From assembly GCF_016902535.1 (NCBI RefSeq), contig NZ_JACSNY010000011.1:1-64000 (forward strand): a DNA stretch of 64,000 nucleotides, read 5' to 3'. Shown in pieces: positions 17,764-26,459 of this stretch (within the stretch, counting starts at the first letter, position 1; each line of letters begins with the position of its first letter). The notes below the pieces were generated by a model. That model ran no database searches, was not told the DNA's origin, and saw only the letters and a program-made list of their open reading frames with translations. Origin of the DNA: Anaerotignum lactatifermentans. GTDB taxonomy: Bacteria > Bacillota > Clostridia > Lachnospirales > Anaerotignaceae. Position numbers and translations under genes: made by a program.

Positions 17764-19300
17764 ACTGCTTGTATCTGCGTTATCTTCCGGCAGCGGAAAA
17801 ACGGCGGTAAGCTGTGCCCTGCTGGCGGCGCTGCAAAAAATAGGGTTGAATCCCTGCGCCTTCAAATGCGGCCCCGACTATATCGACCCTATGTTTCACC
17901 GGGCGGTGCTGGGGGTGGAAAGCCATAATCTGGATCTGTTTCTGGCGGGCGAAACCGGCGTTAGGAAACTGTTTTGCCGCCGGAGCCGGGGACATGGGGC
18001 GGCGGTCTGCGAGGGGGTCATGGGGTACTATGACGGACTGGGCGGTGTAACCAGTCAGTGCAGTTCTTATGATACGGCGCGGGCCCTGGGTCTGGGGACG
18101 CTGCTGGTGCTGCGGCCCGGCGGTTCCAGTCTGACGCTGGCGGCGCAGGTGAAAGGGCTTTGCGCTTTTCGGCGGGATCATCGGATTCGTGGGCTTTTCC
18201 TGAACCACTGCTCCCCCATGCTTTACGCTAGCCTGGGGCCAGTGCTGGAGCGGGAAACCGGCCTGCCGGTGCTGGGGTATCTGCCGCCTATGAAAGCGGC
18301 GGAAATGAAAAGCCGCCATCTGGGGCTGTATACGGCGGCGGAAATAGAGGATTTGTCGGCCAGAGTGGAAGCACTGGCGGCACAGCTGGAACGGACGGCG
18401 GATCTGGATCGGCTTATGGCGGTGTTTTCTTGTCCGGCGGAAGAGATGTCTGCTTTTCCGCGGGAAAAGAAAAGGGATCGTACCCTCCGGCTGGCGGTGG
18501 CCAAAGACAGGGCGTTCTGCTTCTGCTATGAGGAAAGTCTGGATGCCTTCCGGCGGGAAGGCATAGAGCCGGTGTTTTTCTCCCCTTTGGAGGAGAAGGC
18601 ACTGCCAGAGGGCACGACAGGGCTGTATCTTCCCGGCGGATACCCGGAATTGTACGCCAAAGAACTGGCGGCAAATGGGCAGATGCGCCATGCTGTGCGG
18701 AAAGCGGCGGCAGAGGGAATGCCCATTGTGGCCGAGTGCGGCGGTTATCTTTATTTGTGTGAGAAGCTGGAGGATGTTCACGGGAACTGCTTCCCCATGG
18801 CAGGGGTGCTGTCGGGGACGGGAAGGAATCAGAATCATCTGGTGCGCTTTGGCTACGCCTATTTGACGGCGGCAGAGGACAGCCTTCTGTTCCGGCAGGG
18901 AGAGAGGGTCCCTGTCCACGAATTCCATTATTGGGATACGGAAGAGATGGGAACGGCGTTTTCCATGGAAAAGCCCGTCAGTGGGCGGAACTGGCGGTGC
19001 GGCTACGGCACAAAAAGTCTGTATGCCGCTTTCCCCCATTTATATTTCGGCGGGGAAAACAAAATGGCGGAACGTCTGGCGGAGGCTATGGCACAATGGA
19101 AGGAGGAACAGCGTTATGGGAATACAGGAAGCATGGGTGACGGAGCGGATCAGGAAGATCACGCCGCCCTCGGAAGAGGCCAGAGCGGAGGCAAAAGCCA
19201 GATGGATGGCCTGCGCCCATCCGCTGGGCAGTCTGGGACTGCTGGAAACCATCATGGAGGATGCGGCGGCACTGACCGGTTCGGCAAAGCTGGACATTGA
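17756..19300 (+). CDS. cbiA: Cobyrinate a,c-diamide synthase with an overlapping C-terminal tail
   Basis: 514 residues; the family is about 450. N-terminal P-loop: SALSSGSGKTAVSCALLAAL, then KCGPDYIDPMFH. C-terminal glutaminase with the cysteine in IVAECGGYLYLCEKL and His in PVHEFHYWDTEE. It amidates the a and c side chains using glutamine and ATP. The recognisable domain ends near residue 450; the last 62 or so residues (Gly/Gln/Ser-rich) are encoded in the first 185 bases of cobT in another frame and look like unselected readthrough. A lost stop codon or a small frameshift near 19110 is likely. Confidence 0.9.
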   Translation: MIKLLVSALSSGSGKTAVSCALLAALQKIGLNPCAFKCGPDYIDPMFHRAVLGVESHNLDLFLAGETGVRKLFCRRSRGHGAAVCEGVMGYYDGLGGVTSQCSSYDTARALGLGTLLVLRPGGSSLTLAAQVKGLCAFRRDHRIRGLFLNHCSPMLYASLGPVLERETGLPVLGYLPPMKAAEMKSRHLGLYTAAEIEDLSARVEALAAQLERTADLDRLMAVFSCPAEEMSAFPREKKRDRTLRLAVAKDRAFCFCYEESLDAFRREGIEPVFFSPLEEKALPEGTTGLYLPGGYPELYAKELAANGQMRHAVRKAAAEGMPIVAECGGYLYLCEKLEDVHGNCFPMAGVLSGTGRNQNHLVRFGYAYLTAAEDSLLFRQGERVPVHEFHYWDTEEMGTAFSMEKPVSGRNWRCGYGTKSLYAAFPHLYFGGENKMAERLAEAMAQWKEEQRYGNTGSMGDGADQEDHAALGRGQSGGKSQMDGLRPSAGQSGTAGNHHGGCGGTDRFGKAGH

Positions 19301-20198
19301 GAAAAAGGCAGTGTTGGTATTCTGCGCTGACCATGGCGTTGTGGCCCAGGGGGTCTCTCAGTGCGACAGCAGTGTAACCACAGCCATTGTGCGCGGTCTG
19401 GCGGCGGGGCGGACCGCTGTCTGTAACATGGCGGAACGGGCCGGCTGTCAGGTGATTCCCGTAGATTTGGGCGTGCGGGATCTGCCGCCTGCGGAAGGCG
19501 TCCTGTCCCGGCGTGTGGGCAACGGCACGGGAGATTTTACCCTTGGGCCTGCCATGACAAGAGAGCAGGCGGCGCTGGCGATCCGTTATGGCATGGAATT
19601 GGTGGAAGAATTGAAAAATCAAGGCGTGGGCCTTCTGGCTACGGGAGAGGCGGGCATTGGCAATACCACAGCCAGCACCGCCATGGCCTGTGTCTGGACG
19701 GGACTGCCGCCGGAAAAACTGACCGGCCGGGGGGCGGGCCTTTCCGATGAGGGCCTGCGAAGAAAAATCAGTGCCGTTCAAAAGGCTTTGGAAGTGAACG
19801 GGCCGGACGCCAACGACCCGCTGGATGTGCTGGCTAAGGTAGGCGGCTTTGATATTGCCGCCATGTGCGGTGCTTTTTTAGGCGGGGCATTGTATAAGGT
19901 GCCGGTGCTGGCAGACGGGTTCATCAGCTCTGTGGCGGCGCTCTGCGCCCTGCGTCTTTGTCCGGCGGCGGAAAAAGCCGTCTTTGCCAGCCATGTTTCG
20001 GCGGAACCGGCAGGGCGGCTGTTGTTGGAGCTGTTGGAAAAAAAACCTCTGCTTTCTGCCGGGATGCGGCTGGGAGAGGGCACCGGGGCCGTGGCGGTGA
20101 TGCCCCTTTGGGATATGGCGGCGGCGGTCTATGAGGACAGCTATACGTTTTCGGAATGTGGCATAGAGGCCTATGTGCCTTTGGGGGAAGAAACATGA
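19116..20198 (+). CDS. cobT: Nicotinate-nucleotide:dimethylbenzimidazole phosphoribosyltransferase
   Basis: 360 residues, the usual CobT length. Motifs: ARWMACAHPLGSLGLLE, VFCADHGVVAQGVSQCDSSVT, GEAGIGNTTASTAMACVWTGL, and LGEGTGAVAVMPLWDMAAAVYED, whose glutamate is the catalytic base in the family. It makes alpha-ribazole phosphate, the lower-ligand nucleotide. The ATG was chosen because the family begins only a few residues before ITPPSEEARAEAKARW and because GGAGGAACAGC lies upstream. It starts inside the cbiA frame. Confidence 0.92.
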   Translation: MGIQEAWVTERIRKITPPSEEARAEAKARWMACAHPLGSLGLLETIMEDAAALTGSAKLDIEKKAVLVFCADHGVVAQGVSQCDSSVTTAIVRGLAAGRTAVCNMAERAGCQVIPVDLGVRDLPPAEGVLSRRVGNGTGDFTLGPAMTREQAALAIRYGMELVEELKNQGVGLLATGEAGIGNTTASTAMACVWTGLPPEKLTGRGAGLSDEGLRRKISAVQKALEVNGPDANDPLDVLAKVGGFDIAAMCGAFLGGALYKVPVLADGFISSVAALCALRLCPAAEKAVFASHVSAEPAGRLLLELLEKKPLLSAGMRLGEGTGAVAVMPLWDMAAAVYEDSYTFSECGIEAYVPLGEET

Positions 20199-20722
20199 TG
20201 ATACTGGTATCGGGCAGGGCGGCCTCCGGAAAGAGCGCCTACGCCGAAGAACTGATTTTGAAATACGGAAAGGGCCGGCGAATTTATATCGCCACCATGG
20301 AGCCTTTGGATCAGGAAAGCGAAAAAAGGATCGAACGCCATCGGGCCATGCGTCGGGGAAAAGGCTTTCAGACCATAGAACGGTATTATGATCTGGCGGG
20401 GCTGACGGTGCCGGAGGACAGTGCGGTACTGCTGGAATGTCTGGGAAATCTGGCGGCCAATGAACGGTACGGCCCTCAGGGCGCGGGAGAGGACGCCTTT
20501 GCCGCTTTGCTGGATGGGGTGGAACATCTGCGCCGTCAATGCGGTCTGCTGGTGGTGGTTGCCAATGATATTTTTTCCGGCGGCAGACAGTACGAAGGGG
20601 ATACTTTGGGCTATCTGCGGATGCTGGCACTGCTCCACCGGCGGCTGGCGGAGCGGGCGGATGCCGTCTGTGAGGTTGTCTGCGGCATTCCCTGCTATTA
20701 CAAGGGAGGAGAGCGGTTATGA
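20195..20722 (+). CDS. cobU: Adenosylcobinamide kinase / guanylyltransferase
   Basis: 175 residues, typical of CobU. P-loop VSGRAASGKSAYAEEL at the N-terminus, IATMEPLDQESEKRIERHRAMR with the histidine that is guanylylated in the family, LLECLGNLAANE, and the C-terminal ADAVCEVVCGIPCYYKG. It phosphorylates adenosylcobinamide and transfers GMP. The ATG overlaps the cobT stop; a second ATG follows immediately. Confidence 0.92.
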   Translation: MMILVSGRAASGKSAYAEELILKYGKGRRIYIATMEPLDQESEKRIERHRAMRRGKGFQTIERYYDLAGLTVPEDSAVLLECLGNLAANERYGPQGAGEDAFAALLDGVEHLRRQCGLLVVVANDIFSGGRQYEGDTLGYLRMLALLHRRLAERADAVCEVVCGIPCYYKGGERL

Positions 20723-21498
20723 AAAATTTTTGTGAGACCATCGCGGTGGCTTTTGGAATGTTTTCCGTCGTTCCTGTGCCTCAGCCCATATGGAAAGAAG
20801 AAAATATGCGCTATGCCCTCTGTGCCTTTCCGCTGGTGGGACTGGTCTGCGCTTTTCTTTGGTGGGGCTGGGCGGCATTATCAGCGGCCTTTGCGGTGCC
20901 GGCGCTGTTAAGGGGGGCGGTGTTCTGTCTTTTGCCGGTGTGGGTTACCGGCGGTATCCATCTGGACGGCTATGCCGATACCTGCGACGCGCTGGCTAGC
21001 TATGGCGACGTCCAAAAGCGGCAGGAGATTCTGCGGGACCCCCACTGCGGCGCCTTTGCCCTGATCCGGCTGTGTGCTTATTTTGTGCTGTTCTTTGCTC
21101 TTTGTACTTCTTTTTTGCCAGAGAAGCAGGGCCTTTGGGCCATGGGCGGCGCTTTTGTTCTTTCCAGAAGCCTTTCGGCCCTGGCGGTGACACGATTTTC
21201 CATGGCGAAGGATACGGGGCTGGCCCATACCTTTGCCCAGACAGCCCGGAAAGAACGGGCAGGCAAGGTATTGATATGCTATCTTCTGCTGATAACGGCG
21301 GGGATGATCTATAAAGGCGGACCGGCGGGCGCTTTGGCGGCGGCGGCCGGCTTCTGTGTATTTGGGTATTACAGATGGATGGCGGAAAAACACTTCGGCG
21401 GCATCTCCGGCGATCTGGCGGGATGGTTTTTGCAGAAAGCGGAGCTTTGGATGCTGGCGGTAGTGGTGCTTTATCAGATCGGGGAGGCGGCAGTATGA
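20719..21498 (+). CDS. cobS: Adenosylcobinamide-GDP ribazoletransferase
   Basis: 259-residue membrane protein with about five to six hydrophobic segments. The family signature HLDGYADTCDALASYGDVQKRQEILRDPHCGAFA near residue 72 carries the metal-binding aspartates. CobS joins alpha-ribazole to adenosylcobinamide-GDP at the inner membrane. AAGGGAGGAGAGCGG precedes the ATG, which overlaps the cobU stop. Confidence 0.92.
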   Translation: MKNFCETIAVAFGMFSVVPVPQPIWKEENMRYALCAFPLVGLVCAFLWWGWAALSAAFAVPALLRGAVFCLLPVWVTGGIHLDGYADTCDALASYGDVQKRQEILRDPHCGAFALIRLCAYFVLFFALCTSFLPEKQGLWAMGGAFVLSRSLSALAVTRFSMAKDTGLAHTFAQTARKERAGKVLICYLLLITAGMIYKGGPAGALAAAAGFCVFGYYRWMAEKHFGGISGDLAGWFLQKAELWMLAVVVLYQIGEAAV

Positions 21499-21839
21499 TT
21501 TTGATTACAGGAGGTCTGTTCAGCGGCAAAAAAACATTCGCCAGAGAACTGCTTCGGGAAGGACAGACGCTGGAGGAGGCGGCTGTCTGGGAGGTACAGG
21601 AACTGGTGCGGCAGGAAATGGCGGAGGAAGATGTGGTTTTTCTGGCGGAAGAACTGGCCAAAAAACAGATGGTGCTTTTTACGGAAACCGGCGGCGGAGT
21701 GGTGCCCATGGACCCGAAAGAGCGGCAGTGCCGGGAACTGGCGGGACGGCTGGGGTGTCTCCTGGCACAGCGGGCGGAAACGGTGGTGCGTCTGTACTGC
21801 GGCATCCCTTTGGTACTGAAAGGAAGGCTGGAAGAATGA
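21495..21839 (+). CDS. Minimal CobU-like P-loop protein, 114 aa
   Basis: Begins MILITGGLFSGKKTFARELL, a P-loop of the CobU type, and ends with AQRAETVVRLYCGIPLVLKG, which lines up with the CobU C-terminus (ADAVCEVVCGIPCYYKG). The middle of CobU, including the guanylylated histidine region, is missing. It is therefore a shortened CobU paralogue, lying three genes' overlap away from the full-length enzyme. It is translationally coupled to cobS and cobC. Function is not known; a regulatory or assembly role in the nucleotide-loop steps is inference. Confidence 0.8.
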   Translation: MILITGGLFSGKKTFARELLREGQTLEEAAVWEVQELVRQEMAEEDVVFLAEELAKKQMVLFTETGGGVVPMDPKERQCRELAGRLGCLLAQRAETVVRLYCGIPLVLKGRLEE

Positions 21840-22444
21840 AAATATACCTTTTGCGTCATGGAGAGACGGCATACAATGTGGACAAACGCTATCAGGGTAC
21901 CCGGGACATCCCTTTGTCTCCTAAAGGGCGGGATGCCCTTATTCCCGCAGATATTTCCCCCAAAAAGGTCTATGTTTCCACCCTCTGCCGGGCGGTGGAA
22001 ACGGCAAAGATCCTTTTCCCGGCAAGTCAGCTGATTTTGGAGGCGGATCTGCGGGAAATGTGCTTCGGCATTTTTGAGGGGAGAAATTATATCGAAATGG
22101 AAAAAGACCCGGAATATCTGGCCTGGGTCGGAAACGACTGCAAGGGACGCTGTCCCGGCGGCGAGACCAGAGAGGAATTTACGGCGCGTACCTGTGCCGT
22201 GTTCTGCCGGCTGATGGAAGAAGCCTTTCGGGAAGCGGCGGCGGAACTGGTGATTATGGCCCATGGAGGCACGCAGATGGCGTTAATGGAGCAGTATGCC
22301 CTGCCGCAGATGGATTATTACCACTGGTGCGGGCCCAATGGCGGCGGCTATGTGCTGACGGCGGAAAAAGCGGAATGGGAGAACTCCCGGAAGATGCGTC
22401 TGCTGGGAGAAGTGCGGTATGAGAAAACAGAGGTGAAGACATGA
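21836..22444 (+). CDS. cobC: Alpha-ribazole phosphatase, histidine phosphatase family
   Basis: 202 residues. Starts MKIYLLRHGETAYNVDKRYQG; the RHGE motif holds the catalytic histidine, and IMAHGGTQMALM the second one. CobC-type enzymes dephosphorylate alpha-ribazole phosphate or the cobalamin phosphate. Phosphoglycerate-mutase-like relatives share this fold, but the position inside the B12 operon makes CobC the best call. Overlaps both neighbours by four bases. Confidence 0.87.
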   Translation: MKIYLLRHGETAYNVDKRYQGTRDIPLSPKGRDALIPADISPKKVYVSTLCRAVETAKILFPASQLILEADLREMCFGIFEGRNYIEMEKDPEYLAWVGNDCKGRCPGGETREEFTARTCAVFCRLMEEAFREAAAELVIMAHGGTQMALMEQYALPQMDYYHWCGPNGGGYVLTAEKAEWENSRKMRLLGEVRYEKTEVKT

Positions 22445-23406
22445 TACTTTTGGCGGCAGCAACAGGATTTCTGCTGGATCTTCTGCTGGGGGACCCGAAT
22501 TGGATGCCCCATCCTGTGGTCTGGATGGGAAAGGCCATTGGAAGGCTGGAGGGATTTCTGAGAAAAATACTGCCGGAAACAGAAAAAGGACAGTTTTGGG
22601 GCGGCGTCATTCTGGCGGAGGTCCTGCCCCTGGGAACGGCAGTCTTTTTCGGCGGACTGTGTCTGCTGGGAGCATGGCTCCATCCGGCGGCGGGATTTTT
22701 CCTTCAGACGCTGTGGTGCTGGCAGGCGCTGGCCTTGAAAGGGCTGGCGGCGGAAAGCGAAAACGTGCGGCGGGAGCTGGAAAAGAAGGATCTTCCGGCG
22801 GCCAGAAAGGCGGTTTCCCGGATCGTCGGCAGAGATACCCAGTCCCTGACGGAAGAAGGTGTCACCAAAGCGGCGGTAGAGACGGTGGCGGAGAATTTTT
22901 CCGATGGTGTGGCGGCGCCGCTGTGTTATATGCTGGTGGGGGGCGCGCCGCTGGCTATGGTCTATAAATCCATCAATACCATGGACAGTATGGTGGGCTA
23001 TCGGAATGAGCGGTATCTTTATTTCGGCAGAGCCGCCGCCAGACTGGATGACGCCGCCAATTTCCTGCCCTCCCGGCTGGCGGCTCTTTTGTGGATCGCC
23101 GGGGCGGCTTTGGCGGGCTTTGACGGGAAAAACGCCTGGCGGATCTGGCGGCGGGACCGGAGAAATCATGCCAGTCCCAATTCCGCCCAGACAGAGGCGG
23201 CCTGCGCTGGGGCTTTAGGCACCCGTCTGGCGGGGCCGGCCAGCTATTTTGGAAAACGGTATGACAAGCCATATATCGGCGATGCTTTCCGGCAGTCGGA
23301 GCCGGAGGATATCCGGCGGGCCAACAGGATGCTGTATATATCCGGCTGGCTGGCGCTGGGGCTGGGGCTTTTGGCAAGAGGGTGCGTAATATGGCTGTGG
23401 AGGTGA
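22441..23406 (+). CDS. cbiB: Adenosylcobinamide-phosphate synthase
   Basis: 321-residue membrane protein. Family motifs: LLDLLLGDPNWMPHPVVWMGKAIG at the N-terminus, SRIVGRDTQSLTEEGVTKAAVETVAENFSDGVAAPLCY, NTMDSMVGYRNERYLYFGRAAARLDD and SPNSAQTEAACAGALGTRL. It attaches aminopropanol phosphate (or aminopropanol) to cobyric acid. The known partner CobD is encoded next. Confidence 0.92.
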   Translation: MILLAAATGFLLDLLLGDPNWMPHPVVWMGKAIGRLEGFLRKILPETEKGQFWGGVILAEVLPLGTAVFFGGLCLLGAWLHPAAGFFLQTLWCWQALALKGLAAESENVRRELEKKDLPAARKAVSRIVGRDTQSLTEEGVTKAAVETVAENFSDGVAAPLCYMLVGGAPLAMVYKSINTMDSMVGYRNERYLYFGRAAARLDDAANFLPSRLAALLWIAGAALAGFDGKNAWRIWRRDRRNHASPNSAQTEAACAGALGTRLAGPASYFGKRYDKPYIGDAFRQSEPEDIRRANRMLYISGWLALGLGLLARGCVIWLWR

Positions 23407-23410
23407 GTGT

Positions 23411-24469
23411 ATGAAACAGGATTTGGTTCACGGCGGAGACTGGGCGGGCTATGAAAAGACCTATGGGAAACCGCCTTTGGATTTTTCCGCCAATATCAGT
23501 CCCTTGGGACTGCCGGAAGGCGTAAGAGAGGCGGTGACGGCGGCTTTGTCCACGGCGGATCGGTACCCCGACCCTCTGTGCAGAGAGCTGACGGCGGCCA
23601 TTGCCCAAAAAGAAGGCGTACCGGAGGAATGGTGCCTTTGCGGCAACGGGGCGGCAGACCTGATTTTTCGGGCGGTTTACGGCCTGAAACCGAAAAAAGC
23701 GCTGGTGCCGGTGCCTGCCTTTGCCGAATACGAAGGGGCTTTGCGGGCGGCAGGCTGTGCCGTGGAGCGTCATCTGCTTCTGGCGGAGAGGGATTTTTCT
23801 CTGGGACGGGAGTTTTTGGAGAAAATACGGCCGGAAGTGGACATGGTCTTTCTCTGTCAGCCCAATAACCCTACGGGCCTGACCGTAGAGCGGGCGTTTC
23901 TGGAGGAAATACTGGAGCGGTGCCGGCAGGCAGGGGCGGTGCTGGTGCTGGATGAGTGCTTTGTGGATTTTCTGGATAGGCCGGAAGAGGATACTATGAT
24001 CGGTGAACTGGAAAAGGCGGAACATCTTCTGATATTGAAGGCCTTCACGAAGCTCTATGCCATGGCGGGCATCCGGTTGGGGTATTGTCTTTGTTCCTGC
24101 GAAAAACTGCTGGAAAATATGCGGCAGGCGGGCCAGCCCTGGGGCGTGTCCTCTTTGGCCCAGGCGGCGGGTCTGGCGGCTTTGGCGGAAAAGGAATATG
24201 TGAGCCGGGTGCGGGCGCTGATTGCGGCGGAGCGGCCCTGGCTGGCCAAACGGCTGGCGGCGCTGGGCCTTCGGGTATTGCCGGGGAAGGCTAATTATCT
24301 GATGTTCCAAAGTCCTTGCGCATTGGGAGAGCCTATGGAAAAACGGGGGATTTTACTGCGAAACTGCGGGAATTATCCGGGGCTGGATCAAAGCTGGTAT
24401 CGGACGGCAGTACGTACCCATGCGGAAAATGAGGTGTTGGTAAAAGCGCTGGAGGAGGTGCTCAGATGA
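23411..24469 (+). CDS. cobD: Threonine-phosphate decarboxylase, PLP enzyme
   Basis: 352 residues, class I/II aminotransferase fold. Starts with VHGGDWAGYEKTYGKPPLDFSANISPLGLPEGV, the CobD signature; the PLP lysine is in ILKAFTKLYAMAGIRLGY, and PNNPTG and DECFVDF are present. It makes aminopropanol phosphate for CbiB. Histidinol-phosphate aminotransferase is the closest alternative, but the HGG start and neighbours favour CobD. It overlaps cbiP by four bases. Confidence 0.9.
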   Translation: MKQDLVHGGDWAGYEKTYGKPPLDFSANISPLGLPEGVREAVTAALSTADRYPDPLCRELTAAIAQKEGVPEEWCLCGNGAADLIFRAVYGLKPKKALVPVPAFAEYEGALRAAGCAVERHLLLAERDFSLGREFLEKIRPEVDMVFLCQPNNPTGLTVERAFLEEILERCRQAGAVLVLDECFVDFLDRPEEDTMIGELEKAEHLLILKAFTKLYAMAGIRLGYCLCSCEKLLENMRQAGQPWGVSSLAQAAGLAALAEKEYVSRVRALIAAERPWLAKRLAALGLRVLPGKANYLMFQSPCALGEPMEKRGILLRNCGNYPGLDQSWYRTAVRTHAENEVLVKALEEVLR

Positions 24470-25950
24470 AGCGGGCAAAAGCCATTATGATACAGGGGAC
24501 CATGTCGGGCGCGGGAAAAAGCCTGTTGTGTGCCGCTTTGTGCCGTGTTTTCCGGCAGGACGGCTATAGAGTGGCGCCTTTTAAGAGCCAGAACATGGCT
24601 TTGAACAGCTATGTGACGGCAGAGGGGCTGGAAATGGGCCGGGCGCAGGTAATACAGGCCCAGGCGGCGGGCATCCTGCCTGATGTGCGGATGAACCCCA
24701 TTTTATTAAAACCCTCCAGCGACACGGGAAGTCAGGTCATTGTCCATGGCGAGGTCTGGGGCCAGATGGCGGCAAAGGAATACTTCCAGCGGAAAAAGGA
24801 ACTGGTGCCGGAAATTCTGCATGCCTATGACAGTCTGGCGGCGGAATACGATATTATTGTGATCGAGGGGGCCGGAAGTCCGGCGGAAATCAATTTAAAG
24901 GCGGAGGACATTGTCAATATGGGTCTGGCGGAGCTGGTGGACGCGCCGGTGCTGCTGGCGGGAGACATTGACCGGGGCGGGGTGTTTGCCCAGCTTTACG
25001 GGACAGTGGCCCTGCTGGAGGAGCGGGAGCGGGCACGAATCAAGGGACTTCTCATCAATAAATTCCGGGGGGATGTTTCCATTCTGCGGCCGGGACTGGC
25101 TATGCTGGAGGAAAAGACGGGCATCCCCGTTTGGGGTGTGGTACCGTATTTATCGGTGGAACTGGAGGATGAGGATTCTCTGGCGCCCTGTCTGGAGCGG
25201 AAGGACGCCAGAAAACCCATTGATATTGCTGTGATTCGTCTGCCTCGGATTTCCAATTTTACGGATTTCGCGCCGCTGGAGGCCCATGAGATCCTGGGGG
25301 TGCGCTATGTGGAGCGCCCGCGGGAGCTGGGCCAGCCGGATCTGGTGATCCTGCCGGGGACGAAAAGTACTATGGCGGATCTGCGGTGGCTGCGGCAGAA
25401 CGGTCTGGAAAGCGCCATACAGAAGCTGGCGGCGAAAGGAACGCCGGTTCTTGGCATCTGCGGCGGCTATCAGATGCTGGGCAGACAGCTATCCGACCCG
25501 GAGGGAGTCGAGGACGGTGGAGAACTGCGGGGCATGGGCCTTCTGCCGGCAGAAACGGTGTTTTCTCCCCAAAAACGGCGTACCAGAGTGGCGGCGGTGG
25601 CGGAGGACGAAGCCTTCCTGGGATGTTTGCTGGAGGGCTATGAGATTCACAATGGGCGCACGGCAAACGAGGGAAGACCCTTTTGCCGGTTGTCTAATGG
25701 CGAGACGGACGGCTGTGTCCGCGGGAATGTCCGGGGTACTTATCTGCATGGACTTTTTGACAGTGGGGAATTGACGGAAAGACTGGCGGCATGGCTTTGC
25801 GAGAAAAAAGGGATTCCATGGGAAAGCGCCGCGCCCATGGTCTATGAAACATCTCGGGAAAAGCAGTTTGACCTTCTGGCGGAAGGCATGCGGAAGGCAT
25901 TGGATCTGGAGGCCGTTTATGGCTGTATGGGGATGGTGAGGAAGAAATGA
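24466..25950 (+). CDS. cbiP: Cobyric acid synthase
   Basis: 494 residues, the usual length of CbiP/CobQ. N-terminal ATPase domain: IMIQGTMSGAGKSLLCAALCRVF and FKSQNMALNSYVTAEGLEMGRAQVIQAQAAG; DIDRGGVFAQLYGT in the middle; C-terminal class I glutaminase with Cys in VLGICGGYQMLG and His in GTYLHGLFD. It amidates four side chains of adenosylcobyrinate diamide. The ATG overlaps the cobD stop and the gene overlaps cobO by four bases. Confidence 0.94.
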   Translation: MKRAKAIMIQGTMSGAGKSLLCAALCRVFRQDGYRVAPFKSQNMALNSYVTAEGLEMGRAQVIQAQAAGILPDVRMNPILLKPSSDTGSQVIVHGEVWGQMAAKEYFQRKKELVPEILHAYDSLAAEYDIIVIEGAGSPAEINLKAEDIVNMGLAELVDAPVLLAGDIDRGGVFAQLYGTVALLEERERARIKGLLINKFRGDVSILRPGLAMLEEKTGIPVWGVVPYLSVELEDEDSLAPCLERKDARKPIDIAVIRLPRISNFTDFAPLEAHEILGVRYVERPRELGQPDLVILPGTKSTMADLRWLRQNGLESAIQKLAAKGTPVLGICGGYQMLGRQLSDPEGVEDGGELRGMGLLPAETVFSPQKRRTRVAAVAEDEAFLGCLLEGYEIHNGRTANEGRPFCRLSNGETDGCVRGNVRGTYLHGLFDSGELTERLAAWLCEKKGIPWESAAPMVYETSREKQFDLLAEGMRKALDLEAVYGCMGMVRKK

Positions 25951-26459
25951 ATCAGGGTTTGATACACCTGTATTACGGGGACGGCAAGGGCAAGACCACG
26001 GCGGCCATGGGGCTGGCCCTGCGGGCCATTGCCGCCGGAAAGCGTGTGGTGATGGTCCAGTTTCTGAAAGGCGCCCCTTCCGGCGAGGTCCGGCTTCTGG
26101 AAGAGCTGGGAGCCCGGGTTTTCCGGGGAAAAGCGGGGAACGCCTTTGTCTGGCAGATGAGCGAGGAGGAAAAAAGAGCCACTGAGCGAATGCAGACAGA
26201 GCACCTGCGGGCGGCGCGGGGAGAAGAGGCGGATATGCTGATTTTAGATGAGGCCTGTGCCGCCTGGCAGCTGGAAATGGTGGACAGGGAACTGCTCAAA
26301 CAGACAGTCCTGAAAAAACCGGAGGCGCAGGAACTGGTACTGACGGGGCGGGAGCCTGCGGACTGGATGATGGAGGCAGCGGATTACTGCACATGGATGC
26401 AGTGCCGGAAACATCCCTATGAAAAAGGCATTACTGCCAGAAAGGGCGTGGAATATTGA
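25947..26459 (+). CDS. cobO: Cob(I)yrinic acid a,c-diamide adenosyltransferase
   Basis: 170 residues, CobO/BtuR type. P-loop YYGDGKGKTTAAMGLALRAIAAGKRVVMVQFLKG at the N-terminus, ILDEACAAWQLEMVD, and VLTGREPADWMMEAADYCTWMQCRKHPYEKGITARKGVEY at the C-terminus, the classic end of the family. It transfers adenosyl from ATP to the reduced corrinoid. Confidence 0.93.
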   Translation: MNQGLIHLYYGDGKGKTTAAMGLALRAIAAGKRVVMVQFLKGAPSGEVRLLEELGARVFRGKAGNAFVWQMSEEEKRATERMQTEHLRAARGEEADMLILDEACAAWQLEMVDRELLKQTVLKKPEAQELVLTGREPADWMMEAADYCTWMQCRKHPYEKGITARKGVEY

